Assembly: GCA_035353175.1 (NCBI GenBank)
Contig: DAOPZC010000036.1
Location: forward strand, 1 to 49,479
Length of the DNA: 49,479 nucleotides
Source of the DNA: DAOPZC01 sp035353175
GTDB lineage: Bacteria > Verrucomicrobiota > Kiritimatiellia > RFP12 > UBA1067
Reading direction: 5' to 3'
This document shows, piece by piece, positions 33,776-42,032 of the stretch. The notes beneath the pieces are model-generated. The model saw nothing but the letters and a program-made list of their open reading frames with translations, did no database searches and was not told the DNA's origin. Each line of letters starts with the position of its first letter. The stretch's first letter is position 1. The position numbers and the translations under genes were made by a program.

Positions 33776-34426
33776 ATGAGACATTGTGTCTGGCGCGCGG
33801 TAGCGGTTTGCATGGCGGTGGCCTTTTGCGGATGCCGGACGCCTTCAGAAAACGGCACGGGCGTGGACGGTTTGCCGGTGTATGTGGATCCGGGGGAGCC
33901 GACGATCAAGCCGGGTCTGACGTTGCGCGTGGCCGTCACGGCATCGGGCGCGGAGGCGGTGAAGGAGGAGCTGAAAGAGGTCAATGCGAACGGTGAGATT
34001 CTGATGCCGCTGATCGGCTCGGTAAAATGCGAGGGCATGACGACGGTCGATTTGCAGGACAAGATCAAAACCGCGTATAAGGACTATTTCATCGATCCGC
34101 AGGTGACGGTGGGTTTCGTCTATGTGGAGAATTCGGGGATGAAGTCCCCGTGGGGCTCGGTGTTGCTGATGGGAGAGGTGACGCGCCCCGGACCCGTCAA
34201 TATGCCCTCCACGCGCGACTTGACGGTGACGCGTGCGGTCATGATGGCGGGTGGCGCCACCGCGCTGGCGGATAAGCGCGCGGTAAGGGTGACGCGCCGC
34301 GAGAAGGATGGGACGCTGAAGAAGTTTGTCGTCGATATCGATAAGATCGGCAAAGAGGGCCGTTCCGATTTGGATATCGCCTTGAAGCCTGGCGATGTGG
34401 TTTGGGTGCCGGAGTCGTGGTATTGA
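33776..34426 (+). CDS. Wza-like polysaccharide export lipoprotein
   Basis: 216 aa. Start ATG 33776 (MRHCVWRAVAVCMAVAFCGC) gives a signal peptide with a lipobox-like FCGC; the ribosome site is weak, and the frame is open upstream. The mature protein has the polysaccharide export (PES) domain: PGLTLRVAVTASG, ANGEILMPLIGSVKCEGMTT, DLQDKIKTAYKDYFIDPQV; then one SLBB-like unit (VLLMGEVTRPGPVNMPS, AVMMAGGATALADKRAV). It forms the outer-membrane exit channel with the Wzc-like kinase at 38.3 kb. Shorter than E. coli Wza, as in many Verrucomicrobia-type loci. Confidence 0.85.
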   Translation: MRHCVWRAVAVCMAVAFCGCRTPSENGTGVDGLPVYVDPGEPTIKPGLTLRVAVTASGAEAVKEELKEVNANGEILMPLIGSVKCEGMTTVDLQDKIKTAYKDYFIDPQVTVGFVYVENSGMKSPWGSVLLMGEVTRPGPVNMPSTRDLTVTRAVMMAGGATALADKRAVRVTRREKDGTLKKFVVDIDKIGKEGRSDLDIALKPGDVVWVPESWY

Positions 34427-34444
34427 GTGCGGAGGAGAGGTAAG

Positions 34445-35443
34445 ATGAAACAGGTTAAATCCGGGTTGTGGGTCGCAGTGGCGCTGGGATTCGTTCTAGA
34501 AGCCGCCGTGCTCGTTGCGCAAGAGCCGACGCTCCTGACGCGCGCTCAGTGGTTGAAGAAGATCGGCGCGTCCGTGACGAGCGTCGAGGTGTTGCGCGCG
34601 ACGCTGACGCAGATTGCGCCGGAAGACCGCGTGGAATTCACGCAGCGGATGTTGAAAGCGGTCACCCGGATGCCCGTGGGGCCGGAAGAAAAGTCGGCCG
34701 CTTTTGTCCGGACCGCGGTGGCCTGTATCGGGGGCGTCAACAACGGCACCAAAAAGCAGGTGATCGCCGAGGTGTTCGCGGGCACCCCCGTGGAGTTCTT
34801 GCCGGTGCTGACGGAAGAACTCGCCAAGCGGTTCGATCAGGGATTCAACAATTTGACGGATGAGCAATTCGAGAAGATCGCCGGCGAGACGTTGGGCAGC
34901 GGCGTCGCGCGCAATGCCAAGACGGACGCGCCGTCCGTGCGGAATACGTTTGTTATTCTGGCTTTTGTGCGGGGTGCCAAGAATCCGGCCCTTCAGAACA
35001 AGCTGATCGCCCAGTTGCCGGATGAGCGGATGCGGAATCTGGCGGCCTCGTGGGTCCCGCCGGCTCTTAAAGACCGCAACTATGAAGCCATGCTGGCGGC
35101 GGCGGATGTCGAGTTTGTACCTGTCCGTCAGCCCGAGTTGCTGCGCTTGATCGGACACGCGAACCTGGACCGTCTTCTGGCGGATCTTAACGCGAATCTG
35201 TTGAAGGACGCCGATAAGCTTTTGGAGGATGAGACCGGTTCGAATATCGTGACGAGTGTGTGGTTGCCGTTGCCCGAGGTGCAGACCGTGGCAGGGGGCT
35301 CGGCGTGGTCCGGCGCGCAACAGGTGAATTTCGGCATTACGCGCGTGCCCAATCACACGTCGCAGATTTCATATCCAGGCGGTTATCAGAATCAAGGGAC
35401 CAGCATCAATCAGGGACCCGGTTTTATCGGGGGGACGCGGTAG
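34445..35443 (+). CDS. Secreted hypothetical protein of the EPS locus, 332 aa
   Basis: ATG 34445 with GGAGAGG just upstream, 18 bp after the Wza-like stop. Signal peptide (SGLWVAVALGFVLEAAVLVAQ). The body is helical with regular Leu spacing (SVEVLRATLTQIAPEDRVEF, EQFEKIAGETLGSG, LDRLLADLNANLLKDADKL). The C-terminal 60 residues are Gly/Ser/Gln/Asn-rich (YPGGYQNQGTSINQGPG) and likely disordered. I do not recognise the family. Placement between export channel and outer-membrane barrel suggests a periplasmic helper of polysaccharide secretion. Confidence 0.65.
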   Translation: MKQVKSGLWVAVALGFVLEAAVLVAQEPTLLTRAQWLKKIGASVTSVEVLRATLTQIAPEDRVEFTQRMLKAVTRMPVGPEEKSAAFVRTAVACIGGVNNGTKKQVIAEVFAGTPVEFLPVLTEELAKRFDQGFNNLTDEQFEKIAGETLGSGVARNAKTDAPSVRNTFVILAFVRGAKNPALQNKLIAQLPDERMRNLAASWVPPALKDRNYEAMLAAADVEFVPVRQPELLRLIGHANLDRLLADLNANLLKDADKLLEDETGSNIVTSVWLPLPEVQTVAGGSAWSGAQQVNFGITRVPNHTSQISYPGGYQNQGTSINQGPGFIGGTR

Positions 35444-35516
35444 GTCTTGCGGCCCGCGGCCGAACGCTGAAAAGAAATCTCGAACGTTTTTTCGTGAAAG
35501 TGAAGGAGTGTTGGTT

Positions 35517-36707
35517 ATGGCTACAAGAACGGTCCCGTATGCGATGGCGAGCATCGGCTTCTTGTTTTCTGTGGTGCTGGGGCTCACCGGCCGCGCGCAA
35601 GAAACCCAAGGGTTCAAATTCAATAATTTGACGGTGTCGCCGTATGTGAACCTCGAATACGCCTATGATTCGAATGTGGACTATGACAAGTCGGAGTACA
35701 GCGACAGCATCCTGACGGTCAATCCCGGCGTGGATCTGACGTACAAGGGAAATGACTGGGGCCTTTCGGGAAACGCGTGGTACGGCTATGACCGGTATCT
35801 GGACTATCAGGAGCTGAACGGTCCCCGCTACGGCGAGAATCTGAAGTTCTATACGGAGTCGGCCAAGGGGTGGCGTCTGGTATTAGGCGAAAGCTACTTG
35901 AAAAGCCGCGAAGACGATTCGATCCTCGATGGCGGCCGCGGACTTTGGCGGGACCGTGACCTTTTGGAGCTGACGGGTGCGCTCTCGTATCAGCTCAGCG
36001 AGCGGACCGGCATCACGTTGAGCGGAATGTATTCCGACCTCAATTACGACAACAATCAGACGCAGTATTACGATTTGTACGGCTGGCGCGAATGGAGCAC
36101 GGGTTTGGAACTGGCCCGCAAGCTGACCGAAAAGAGCAACCTGCTGGTGACCGGTTCGTATCAGCAGTATGAGAGTAACGGCGCGACGGGAATCGACAGC
36201 ACCAGCACCGGTTATACGCTGATGGGCGGCTTCGGTTCTCGCGCCACGGAGCGGATCTCCTACCGCGCGTTGACCGGCGTGAGTCGGTTTGAATACGCGA
36301 CCGATGACCAGTTGACGGGATGGACCTACAGTTTGGACGCGAACTGGCTGATCAGCAAGAAACTGGCGGCGACTGTCGCGGGATCCAGTTACTTCCAGCC
36401 GAGCGAGCGCGAGGCGAACCAGGCGATGCAGGTGTACACGCTTTCGGGCGGCTTGACCTATCGTCCCATGCGGAAGTTGACCACGCGGTTTGATTTGGCC
36501 TACCGTCGTGAAGAAAACGAGTACGCGACGTCTGCGGAAGGGTCGGTCACCGACGACATCGTCTCGGCGCGCGTCCGGGCGGATTACCAACTGATGCGGC
36601 ATATGTCCGTTTACGGCGGTGTCGAGTATGATGAACAGATGTCCGACGAGGACGACTATGAATTTGACCGATTCCGCGGAACGCTGGGCTTGAGTCTCCG
36701 CTACTAA
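35517..36707 (+). CDS. Outer-membrane beta-barrel protein of the EPS locus
   Basis: 396 aa; ATG 35517 with AAGGAG upstream. Signal peptide (MASIGFLFSVVLGLTGRAQ). The mature part is a chain of amphipathic strands of alternating aromatic and polar residues (SPYVNLEYAYDSNVDY, WGLSGNAWYGYDRYLDY, GITLSGMYSDLNYDNN, KLTTRFDLAYRREENEYA), ending in GTLGLSLRY with a terminal aromatic residue as barrel-insertion signal. It fits the BBP2-like barrels found in exopolysaccharide loci next to Wza and Wzc. Likely aids export or anchors polymer; a strong terminator follows. Confidence 0.78.
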   Translation: MATRTVPYAMASIGFLFSVVLGLTGRAQETQGFKFNNLTVSPYVNLEYAYDSNVDYDKSEYSDSILTVNPGVDLTYKGNDWGLSGNAWYGYDRYLDYQELNGPRYGENLKFYTESAKGWRLVLGESYLKSREDDSILDGGRGLWRDRDLLELTGALSYQLSERTGITLSGMYSDLNYDNNQTQYYDLYGWREWSTGLELARKLTEKSNLLVTGSYQQYESNGATGIDSTSTGYTLMGGFGSRATERISYRALTGVSRFEYATDDQLTGWTYSLDANWLISKKLAATVAGSSYFQPSEREANQAMQVYTLSGGLTYRPMRKLTTRFDLAYRREENEYATSAEGSVTDDIVSARVRADYQLMRHMSVYGGVEYDEQMSDEDDYEFDRFRGTLGLSLRY

Positions 36708-36740
36708 GCGATAACGCATGTGTTTTGCCTCGCTGTTGTT

Positions 36741-36779
36741 TCCGCCTACGCGACGACCAGAAGTGTAGGCGGATTTTTT
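36741..36779 (+). terminator. Strong intrinsic terminator in the EPS locus
   Basis: TCCGCCTAC (36741-36749) pairs perfectly with GTAGGCGGA (36765-36773), then TTTTTT. It separates the first three EPS genes from the polymerase gene. Confidence 0.9.
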
Positions 36780-36805
36780 ATGCAAACGGGTGTGGTGGCG
36801 CGGAT

Positions 36806-38230
36806 ATGATTCAGAAGATGTTGACAAAGTATGGGCTTTTGTTTCATGTCGCCTGCGTCTGTCTCTTGCCTGTGTTGTCTGTCGGCCGTACCCGCTCGTT
36901 CAGCCTTGTCCCGCTGTTGTGGCTTTCGCTGGTGGCCGTCGAACTGATGTTCCTGCTGCCGTCCGTGCGACGGGCCGAGACGTTGGCCGATGCGCGTCAG
37001 CGCGTGGTCCGGATGCTCGTCTGGGACCCTTTTTTATATATCGGTTTAGCCGTCATCGGCGTTGCCGCTGTTCAATGGATGAATAGCGGTTGCGCGTTGA
37101 TCTATTTGCCGGATGCCGATATTTGGCAGATGAGCAAGCCTCCCGTTCCTTGGGCGCCTTTCAGTGTGGAGCCGCGCGCGGCGCTGTCGCAGCTTTCCGT
37201 GTTTACGGCGTGCGTGGCTGTCGGCCTGATCCTGCGGGTGGCTTTGAGCAAAACCGCGAAGCGTCTGCTGCTTCAAGTCCTCGCGGCGGCCTGCGGTTGC
37301 GTGGCGCTGTTCTCGGTTTTTCAGGCGAGCCAGAAGGTTCAGCCTTACCTGGAGCGGACGGCGGGGCTGGACGCGTCCGCCATGGGAATCTTTTTCGGTT
37401 TCTGGTTGCTCCTTGGGATGGGGCTTTTTGCGGACATGGTGGCGCGGGACCTGCGGGGGCGGGTCCTTTTTTCCGTTATTGGCATTGTCGGCAATCTGAT
37501 GGGAATGCTTTTTTTCGCCAGCGCCCTGTCGGTCGTGATCTATATCGTTCTGACCGCTCTGCTGTTCATCTACTGGATGATCTACCTGTCTCCGCACGTG
37601 TCAAAGGCTGCCCAGCTCAAGCTGTTTATTGGTTCGCTGCTTGTGGCGGGTGCCATTTCTGCCGCCCTGATGTATCTGTGCCCTCAGAATCCGGTGGCCG
37701 AAAAATTGAAAGCGGCATGGCCGGTGACGGAATATTGGGACAGCTTGTCGTCGATTAAAAAGGTCAGGGCCGACACGGCCATCGGCATCTGGCAAGACCA
37801 TCCGTGGGTGGGTGTTGGGGCGGATGGCTTTTATCATTTTGTCGGCCTGTCTGTAGATTCGAAAGATTGGAACTTGATCAAGACAGATCAGGCGTATGTG
37901 TATAACGACAATTTTCAGTTCTTGTGTGAATATGGCGTGTTGGGGGGAGGGTTTCTGTTGGCTGCCGTGATCGTCTTGCTGATGCCCGTTTGCTACCGTG
38001 CGCGAATCGCTTGGAAGAATAAGACGGGGGGCGATGATGACGGGCGCGTTTTCATTTTGCGCCTGTCGCCGATTGTCGTGGCCGGTGTCCTCGCCGCCGG
38101 CGTGTGTTTCTTGGAAAGCTGGATCGTCAGCCCCTTTCGTTCGGCCGGTCTGTTGCTCGCATGGACGTGTGTGATGTCGGTGATGCCCGCTTTCTTGCCT
38201 TCGCAAACGCATGACGGTGCGCGGGGTTAG
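36806..38230 (+). CDS. O-antigen ligase/polymerase-like membrane protein (first copy)
   Basis: 474 aa; ATG 36806, weak ribosome site. About ten hydrophobic segments (LLFHVACVCLLPVLSV, LVPLLWLSLVAVELMFLL, LYIGLAVIGVAAVQWM, and so on) and a large loop with QDHPWVGVGADGFYHF and YVYNDNFQFLCEYGVLGGG, the Wzy_C/WaaL-type pattern of a GxGxxxF followed by an HN/ND..Q..E..G motif. It links polysaccharide repeat units at the outer face of the inner membrane. A paralogue lies at 47627; both share an N-terminal block (AETLADARQRVVRML here). Uncertain whether it acts as polymerase or ligase. Confidence 0.82.
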   Translation: MIQKMLTKYGLLFHVACVCLLPVLSVGRTRSFSLVPLLWLSLVAVELMFLLPSVRRAETLADARQRVVRMLVWDPFLYIGLAVIGVAAVQWMNSGCALIYLPDADIWQMSKPPVPWAPFSVEPRAALSQLSVFTACVAVGLILRVALSKTAKRLLLQVLAAACGCVALFSVFQASQKVQPYLERTAGLDASAMGIFFGFWLLLGMGLFADMVARDLRGRVLFSVIGIVGNLMGMLFFASALSVVIYIVLTALLFIYWMIYLSPHVSKAAQLKLFIGSLLVAGAISAALMYLCPQNPVAEKLKAAWPVTEYWDSLSSIKKVRADTAIGIWQDHPWVGVGADGFYHFVGLSVDSKDWNLIKTDQAYVYNDNFQFLCEYGVLGGGFLLAAVIVLLMPVCYRARIAWKNKTGGDDDGRVFILRLSPIVVAGVLAAGVCFLESWIVSPFRSAGLLLAWTCVMSVMPAFLPSQTHDGARG

Positions 38231-38295
38231 CCAAAAATAAGCTTTGGTGCGGCCGGCTGTTGCGATAAACTGTCTATTTTATTTGGAGAAGTGCG

Positions 38296-40767
38296 ATGAG
38301 TGACACGGAGCAAGCCTCTTCCAGCGATTCGAAGTCGGTATCGCACCGCCCGATGTATTATGGCGGAGATAGCCGGGCCATGTACTACGGGGGATCTTCA
38401 CGGCCCATGTATTATGGTTCGAGTTCGCCCGCCGCATATTCCGGCGGCAGCGGCGGTTATGGCGGCGCATACTATTATGGCGGCGCCGCCGGTGGCGGCG
38501 GCGAAGAAGATGATTCCTTGATGGGTGCCGTCACGGCCGGGCGCATGCTCCGCGTCTGCACGCAACGGTGGGTCACCATTTTGGTTTTCGTGATTATCGG
38601 CTTCATCGCGGCGTTCGCGGTGTTCAAGATCTCGCCGATGATCTATGAGGCCGAGAGCCTTTTCGAAATGAGCATGCGTGGTTCAACCTACACGGGCATG
38701 CGTAAGGCGATCATCGACTCCGACATGGGGTCAACCATGGACGAGGTCTTCAATACCCGGTTGGCGCGGCTGCGCAGCCGCGCGGTGATCGAACAGATCG
38801 TCAGCCAGTACCGCAGCGATTATCCCAGTTCCACCGTCACCGATCAGCAGTTGATCGATACGCTGGTCAGCTCGAAAATGACCTTGCAGCGCCGGTCGCG
38901 CTTGATCCGCATTACGGTGCGGTCGACCGACCCGCAGCTGGCGACGGATCTGGCCAATGCGTATGCCAAGGCGTCGGAGTTGTTCACGTCGGATCAGAAC
39001 CGCAATGAATCCGAAGTGGCGGTCTCGTGGCTGTCGACGACGACCGAGCAGCAGAAGCGCAACCTCGAGCGCGCCGACAAGGAGATGCTGGATTTCCGCG
39101 TGGCGAACCAGCTCGACTTCATGGCGAGCGAGAGCGAGACGGCGCAGCAGGCCTTGGGGAAGATCAACACGGAGATCCTTGAGCTGGAGGGCGATGTCAC
39201 CAAGGCGACGGAACTCCGGAAGACGCTGGAGGCCATCCAGAACGATCCCGAAAAATTCGGCTCGCTGCCCGATTCCGTGCCGCGCTCACTGGAGATCGGC
39301 ACCGCCTATCAGCTGCTCCAAAAAACGTTGGCCGAGAAGAATTCGCTGCTGGCCCGGTACACCGCCAACCACCCCGAAGTCAAAGTCAAAGAAAAAGAGG
39401 TCGAGGTCTTTTCACAGCAGTTCGCGGACGTTGTCTGCCGTGCGCTTGAAACCTGTAAGGCGAATCTCGACCTGCTGCAGCGCCAGGTGGCGCAACTGAC
39501 GCCCAAGCGCGACGAGCTTACGAAAAAGCTCTCGGATCTGGAGCTGAAGATCGTTTCGGCGAAAATGAAGCTCGAGCAGCTGGAGCGTGAGCGCGAGGTC
39601 GCGGACATCAGCTACAAATCGCTTCTGCAGCGCACCCGCGAGGCACAGCTGGCTTCGGACGAGAATACGGCGATTATCAAACAGGTCGAGCCCGCTTACC
39701 GTCCGACCAAGCCGGTGTTGCCGAACCCGCTGATCATTTTCCCCTCCGGTCCGGCGATCGGCTTGATTCTCGGCATCATCTTCGTGCTGATCCTCGATCA
39801 CCTGGAGGACAAGATCGTCGGGATCTCGGACATCGAGCAGCGGTTGCGCCTCAAGACGCTGGCCGTGCTCCCGCATGTGCGTCGCAAGAAGCGCGAGCAG
39901 TTGGCGCGGCTGGTGTCGGACGATAAATTCTCTCAGTTTGCGGAAGCGGTCGCGGGGCTCCGCAACCTGCTGGATTCGCCCCGCTATCAGGAGATGTCGA
40001 AAGTCCTGCTGTGCATGAGCACGCAGCCCGGCGAAGGTAAGACGATCACATCTTGCAGCTTGGCCGCATCGTGCGCTCAGAGCGGGCAGAAGACGCTGTT
40101 GGTCGACTTCGACATGCGGCGTCCCCGCCTGGCCCGCATTTTCGAAAAGAAACCGGACGAGTTCCACAGCCTGCCGCATACGCTGGCCAAGGCCGACGTG
40201 TCGCAGTTTGAAACGTTGCCGGTCCCTTCCGGGGTTGAGAATCTGGACGTGATTTTGTCCAAGGCCTCGTCGGAAATCAGCCCCGCCAACCTGATGGGCA
40301 GCGGGATCATTGTCGATTTCTTCAAGTGGGCGCGCGAACATTATGACCGCGTCGTCATCGACTCGCCGCCCTTCGGCATCGTCGGCGATGTGATGACCCT
40401 CGCTTCGCTGGTCGATGCGGTGATGATCATGTGTTGTCCCGACCGGACGCGTTTCCAGCCGATCAAGCATGCGGCCCGTCATTTGACGGAGTCCGGCGCG
40501 CGGGTCATCGGCGTGATTGTGAACGACGTCGACTTCGGGCGGCGCAACCAGTTCAGCCAGTATGACTACCACTACCGGTACGCGTATCGCTACACCTCCC
40601 GCTATGGCGCTTACGGCCAGGGAAAGAAACGGAGCGGAAGCGGCGGCGGCGAGAAGCGGGCCGACGTGCCGGCGAAAAGCAAGCCGCTCTATGGTGACGA
40701 TCTGGCGCCTTCCTCGTCGGTGCCCCGGCAGGACGTGGTGGACGTCTCCATGACGGACGACGAATAG
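38296..40767 (+). CDS. Wzc-like polysaccharide co-polymerase / tyrosine autokinase
   Basis: 823 aa; ATG 38296 with GGAGAAG 9 bp upstream. Unusual Tyr-rich N-terminus with three 9-residue repeats (RPMYYGGDS-type) and AYYYGG before residue 70. Wzz-type domain begins with a membrane helix (ILVFVIIGFIAAFAVF) and includes long coiled coils (about 220-460); second helix near 480 (GPAIGLILGIIFVLIL). Cytoplasmic BY-kinase: Walker A QPGEGKTIT (about 575), A' LLVDFDMRRPR (about 601), Walker B RVVIDSPPFG (about 686), and C-terminal Tyr cluster YDYHYRYAYRYTSRYGAY (about 755-773). It controls chain length and export through the Wza channel by cycles of autophosphorylation. Confidence 0.93.
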   Translation: MSDTEQASSSDSKSVSHRPMYYGGDSRAMYYGGSSRPMYYGSSSPAAYSGGSGGYGGAYYYGGAAGGGGEEDDSLMGAVTAGRMLRVCTQRWVTILVFVIIGFIAAFAVFKISPMIYEAESLFEMSMRGSTYTGMRKAIIDSDMGSTMDEVFNTRLARLRSRAVIEQIVSQYRSDYPSSTVTDQQLIDTLVSSKMTLQRRSRLIRITVRSTDPQLATDLANAYAKASELFTSDQNRNESEVAVSWLSTTTEQQKRNLERADKEMLDFRVANQLDFMASESETAQQALGKINTEILELEGDVTKATELRKTLEAIQNDPEKFGSLPDSVPRSLEIGTAYQLLQKTLAEKNSLLARYTANHPEVKVKEKEVEVFSQQFADVVCRALETCKANLDLLQRQVAQLTPKRDELTKKLSDLELKIVSAKMKLEQLEREREVADISYKSLLQRTREAQLASDENTAIIKQVEPAYRPTKPVLPNPLIIFPSGPAIGLILGIIFVLILDHLEDKIVGISDIEQRLRLKTLAVLPHVRRKKREQLARLVSDDKFSQFAEAVAGLRNLLDSPRYQEMSKVLLCMSTQPGEGKTITSCSLAASCAQSGQKTLLVDFDMRRPRLARIFEKKPDEFHSLPHTLAKADVSQFETLPVPSGVENLDVILSKASSEISPANLMGSGIIVDFFKWAREHYDRVVIDSPPFGIVGDVMTLASLVDAVMIMCCPDRTRFQPIKHAARHLTESGARVIGVIVNDVDFGRRNQFSQYDYHYRYAYRYTSRYGAYGQGKKRSGSGGGEKRADVPAKSKPLYGDDLAPSSSVPRQDVVDVSMTDDE

Positions 40768-40778
40768 GGTGTGTGCTT

Positions 40779-41849
40779 ATGAAACGCGTGATTGTTACGG
40801 GAGGAGCCGGCTTCATCGGCTCCGCCGTTGTCCGTCACCTCATCCGGAATTCTGACTGCGAAGTCCTGAATCTGGATAAGCTGACTTACGCGGGCAACCT
40901 GGCTTCGTTGCGGGAGGTGGACGGGAATCCGCGGTACCGCTTTGAGCACGTGGATATCTGTGACCGGCCTGCGCTGGCGCGCGTGTTTGCGGATTTCCGC
41001 CCGGAGGCGGTCATGCACCTTGCCGCCGAATCGCATGTGGACCGGTCGATCGACGGCCCCTCTGCGTTCATCCAGACCAACATCGTCGGCACCTCGGCAT
41101 TGCTGGAGGTCGCCACGGCCTTCTGGCGGGAGAGGCCCGACGCCGCGCGGGCCGCTTTCCGTTTCCAGCATATCTCCACGGATGAGGTTTACGGGTCGCT
41201 GGGGCCGGAAGGTCTGTTTACCGAGCGCACGCCGTATGATCCGCGGTCGCCCTATTCGGCCAGCAAGGCGTCGTCGGATCACCTCGTCAGGGCTTGGCAT
41301 CACACCTACGGTTTGCCCGTGCTGATCACGAACTGTTCGAATAATTACGGGCCTTATCATTTTCCGGAGAAGCTCATCCCGCTGGTCATTCTGAACGCGC
41401 TGGAAGGCCAGCCGTTGCCGATTTACGGTAAGGGCGATAACGTGCGCGACTGGCTCTATGTCGAGGACCACGCCAAAGCGTTGTGTCTGGTGTTGCGGAA
41501 GGGCGGCCCTGGCGAGACCTATAACGTCGGCGGCAATAACGAGCGGACCAATCTCCAGGTGGTTCAGACGATTTGCGACGTCCTCGATGACCTCCGTCCT
41601 CCGACCTCCGTCCTCCGACCTCCGTCCTCCAGTTATCGAGGGCTGATCACCTTCGTTCCGGACCGCCCCGGGCATGATCGGCGGTATGCGATCGATGCGG
41701 CGAAGCTGCGGACGGAGTTGGGGTGGGTGCCCGAGGAAAGGTTCGATACCGGCATCCGCAAAACGGTGCAGTGGTATCTCGACAACGCGTGGTGGTGGCA
41801 GCCGATCCGCGACAAGAAGTACGCGGGTCAGCGGCTGGGCAAGGCTTAG
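40779..41849 (+). CDS. rfbB: dTDP-glucose 4,6-dehydratase
   Basis: 356 aa; ATG 40779 (MKRVIVTGGAGFIGSAVV), 11 bp after the kinase stop. Second step of dTDP-L-rhamnose synthesis. NAD motif GGAGFIGS (7-14), HLAAESHVDRSID, STDEVYG, and YSASKASSDHLV with the Tyr-x3-Lys pair; NCSNNYGPYHFPEKLIPL follows. A 42-bp period-7 repeat is inserted at residues 271-284 (DLRPPTSVLRPPSS) in the loop before SYRGLITFVPDRPGHDRRY; family members have only a few residues there. Active-site motifs are intact, so the enzyme is probably functional. Confidence 0.95.
   Translation: MKRVIVTGGAGFIGSAVVRHLIRNSDCEVLNLDKLTYAGNLASLREVDGNPRYRFEHVDICDRPALARVFADFRPEAVMHLAAESHVDRSIDGPSAFIQTNIVGTSALLEVATAFWRERPDAARAAFRFQHISTDEVYGSLGPEGLFTERTPYDPRSPYSASKASSDHLVRAWHHTYGLPVLITNCSNNYGPYHFPEKLIPLVILNALEGQPLPIYGKGDNVRDWLYVEDHAKALCLVLRKGGPGETYNVGGNNERTNLQVVQTICDVLDDLRPPTSVLRPPSSSYRGLITFVPDRPGHDRRYAIDAAKLRTELGWVPEERFDTGIRKTVQWYLDNAWWWQPIRDKKYAGQRLGKA
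41589..41630 (+). repeat. Period-7 repeat, locus 5 (inside rfbB)
   Basis: GACCTCC and GTCCTCC alternate three times (42 bp, 14 codons), keeping the frame open. The same peptide style (LRPPxS) appears at loci 2 and 3. Confidence 0.92.
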
Positions 41850-41860
41850 GGGCGGAGGTC

Positions 41861-41899
41861 GGAGAAGTGCGGGAGTGCATTAGTTCATTAGTGCGATAG
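41861..41899 (+). repeat. Octamer repeat element, copy C
   Basis: Leader GGAGAAG (41861-41867), then TGCGGGAG, TGCATTAG, TTCATTAG, TGCGATAG. Lies 12 bp after the rfbB stop; two heptamer-like units (GGCGGAG, GTCGGAG) join it to the gene. Confidence 0.8.
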
Positions 41900-41960
41900 T
41901 CATTTGCCCGAGGCTTAGCCCCGCAATCATTTTTGTTGGTTGAAAAAACGGAACGACATT

Positions 41961-42016
41961 CTGACCTCTGACCACTGACCACTGACCACTGACTACTGAC
42001 CTCTGTTATCTGTTCC
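41961..42016 (+). repeat. Period-7 repeat, locus 6
   Basis: Eight heptamers: CTGACCT, CTGACCA three times, CTGACTA, CTGACCT, CTGTTAT, CTGTTCC. Ends 16 bp before the rfbA start. Most of the rfbB-rfbA gap is repeat sequence. Confidence 0.9.
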
Positions 42017-42032
42017 CTCAAGGAGAAACGTC

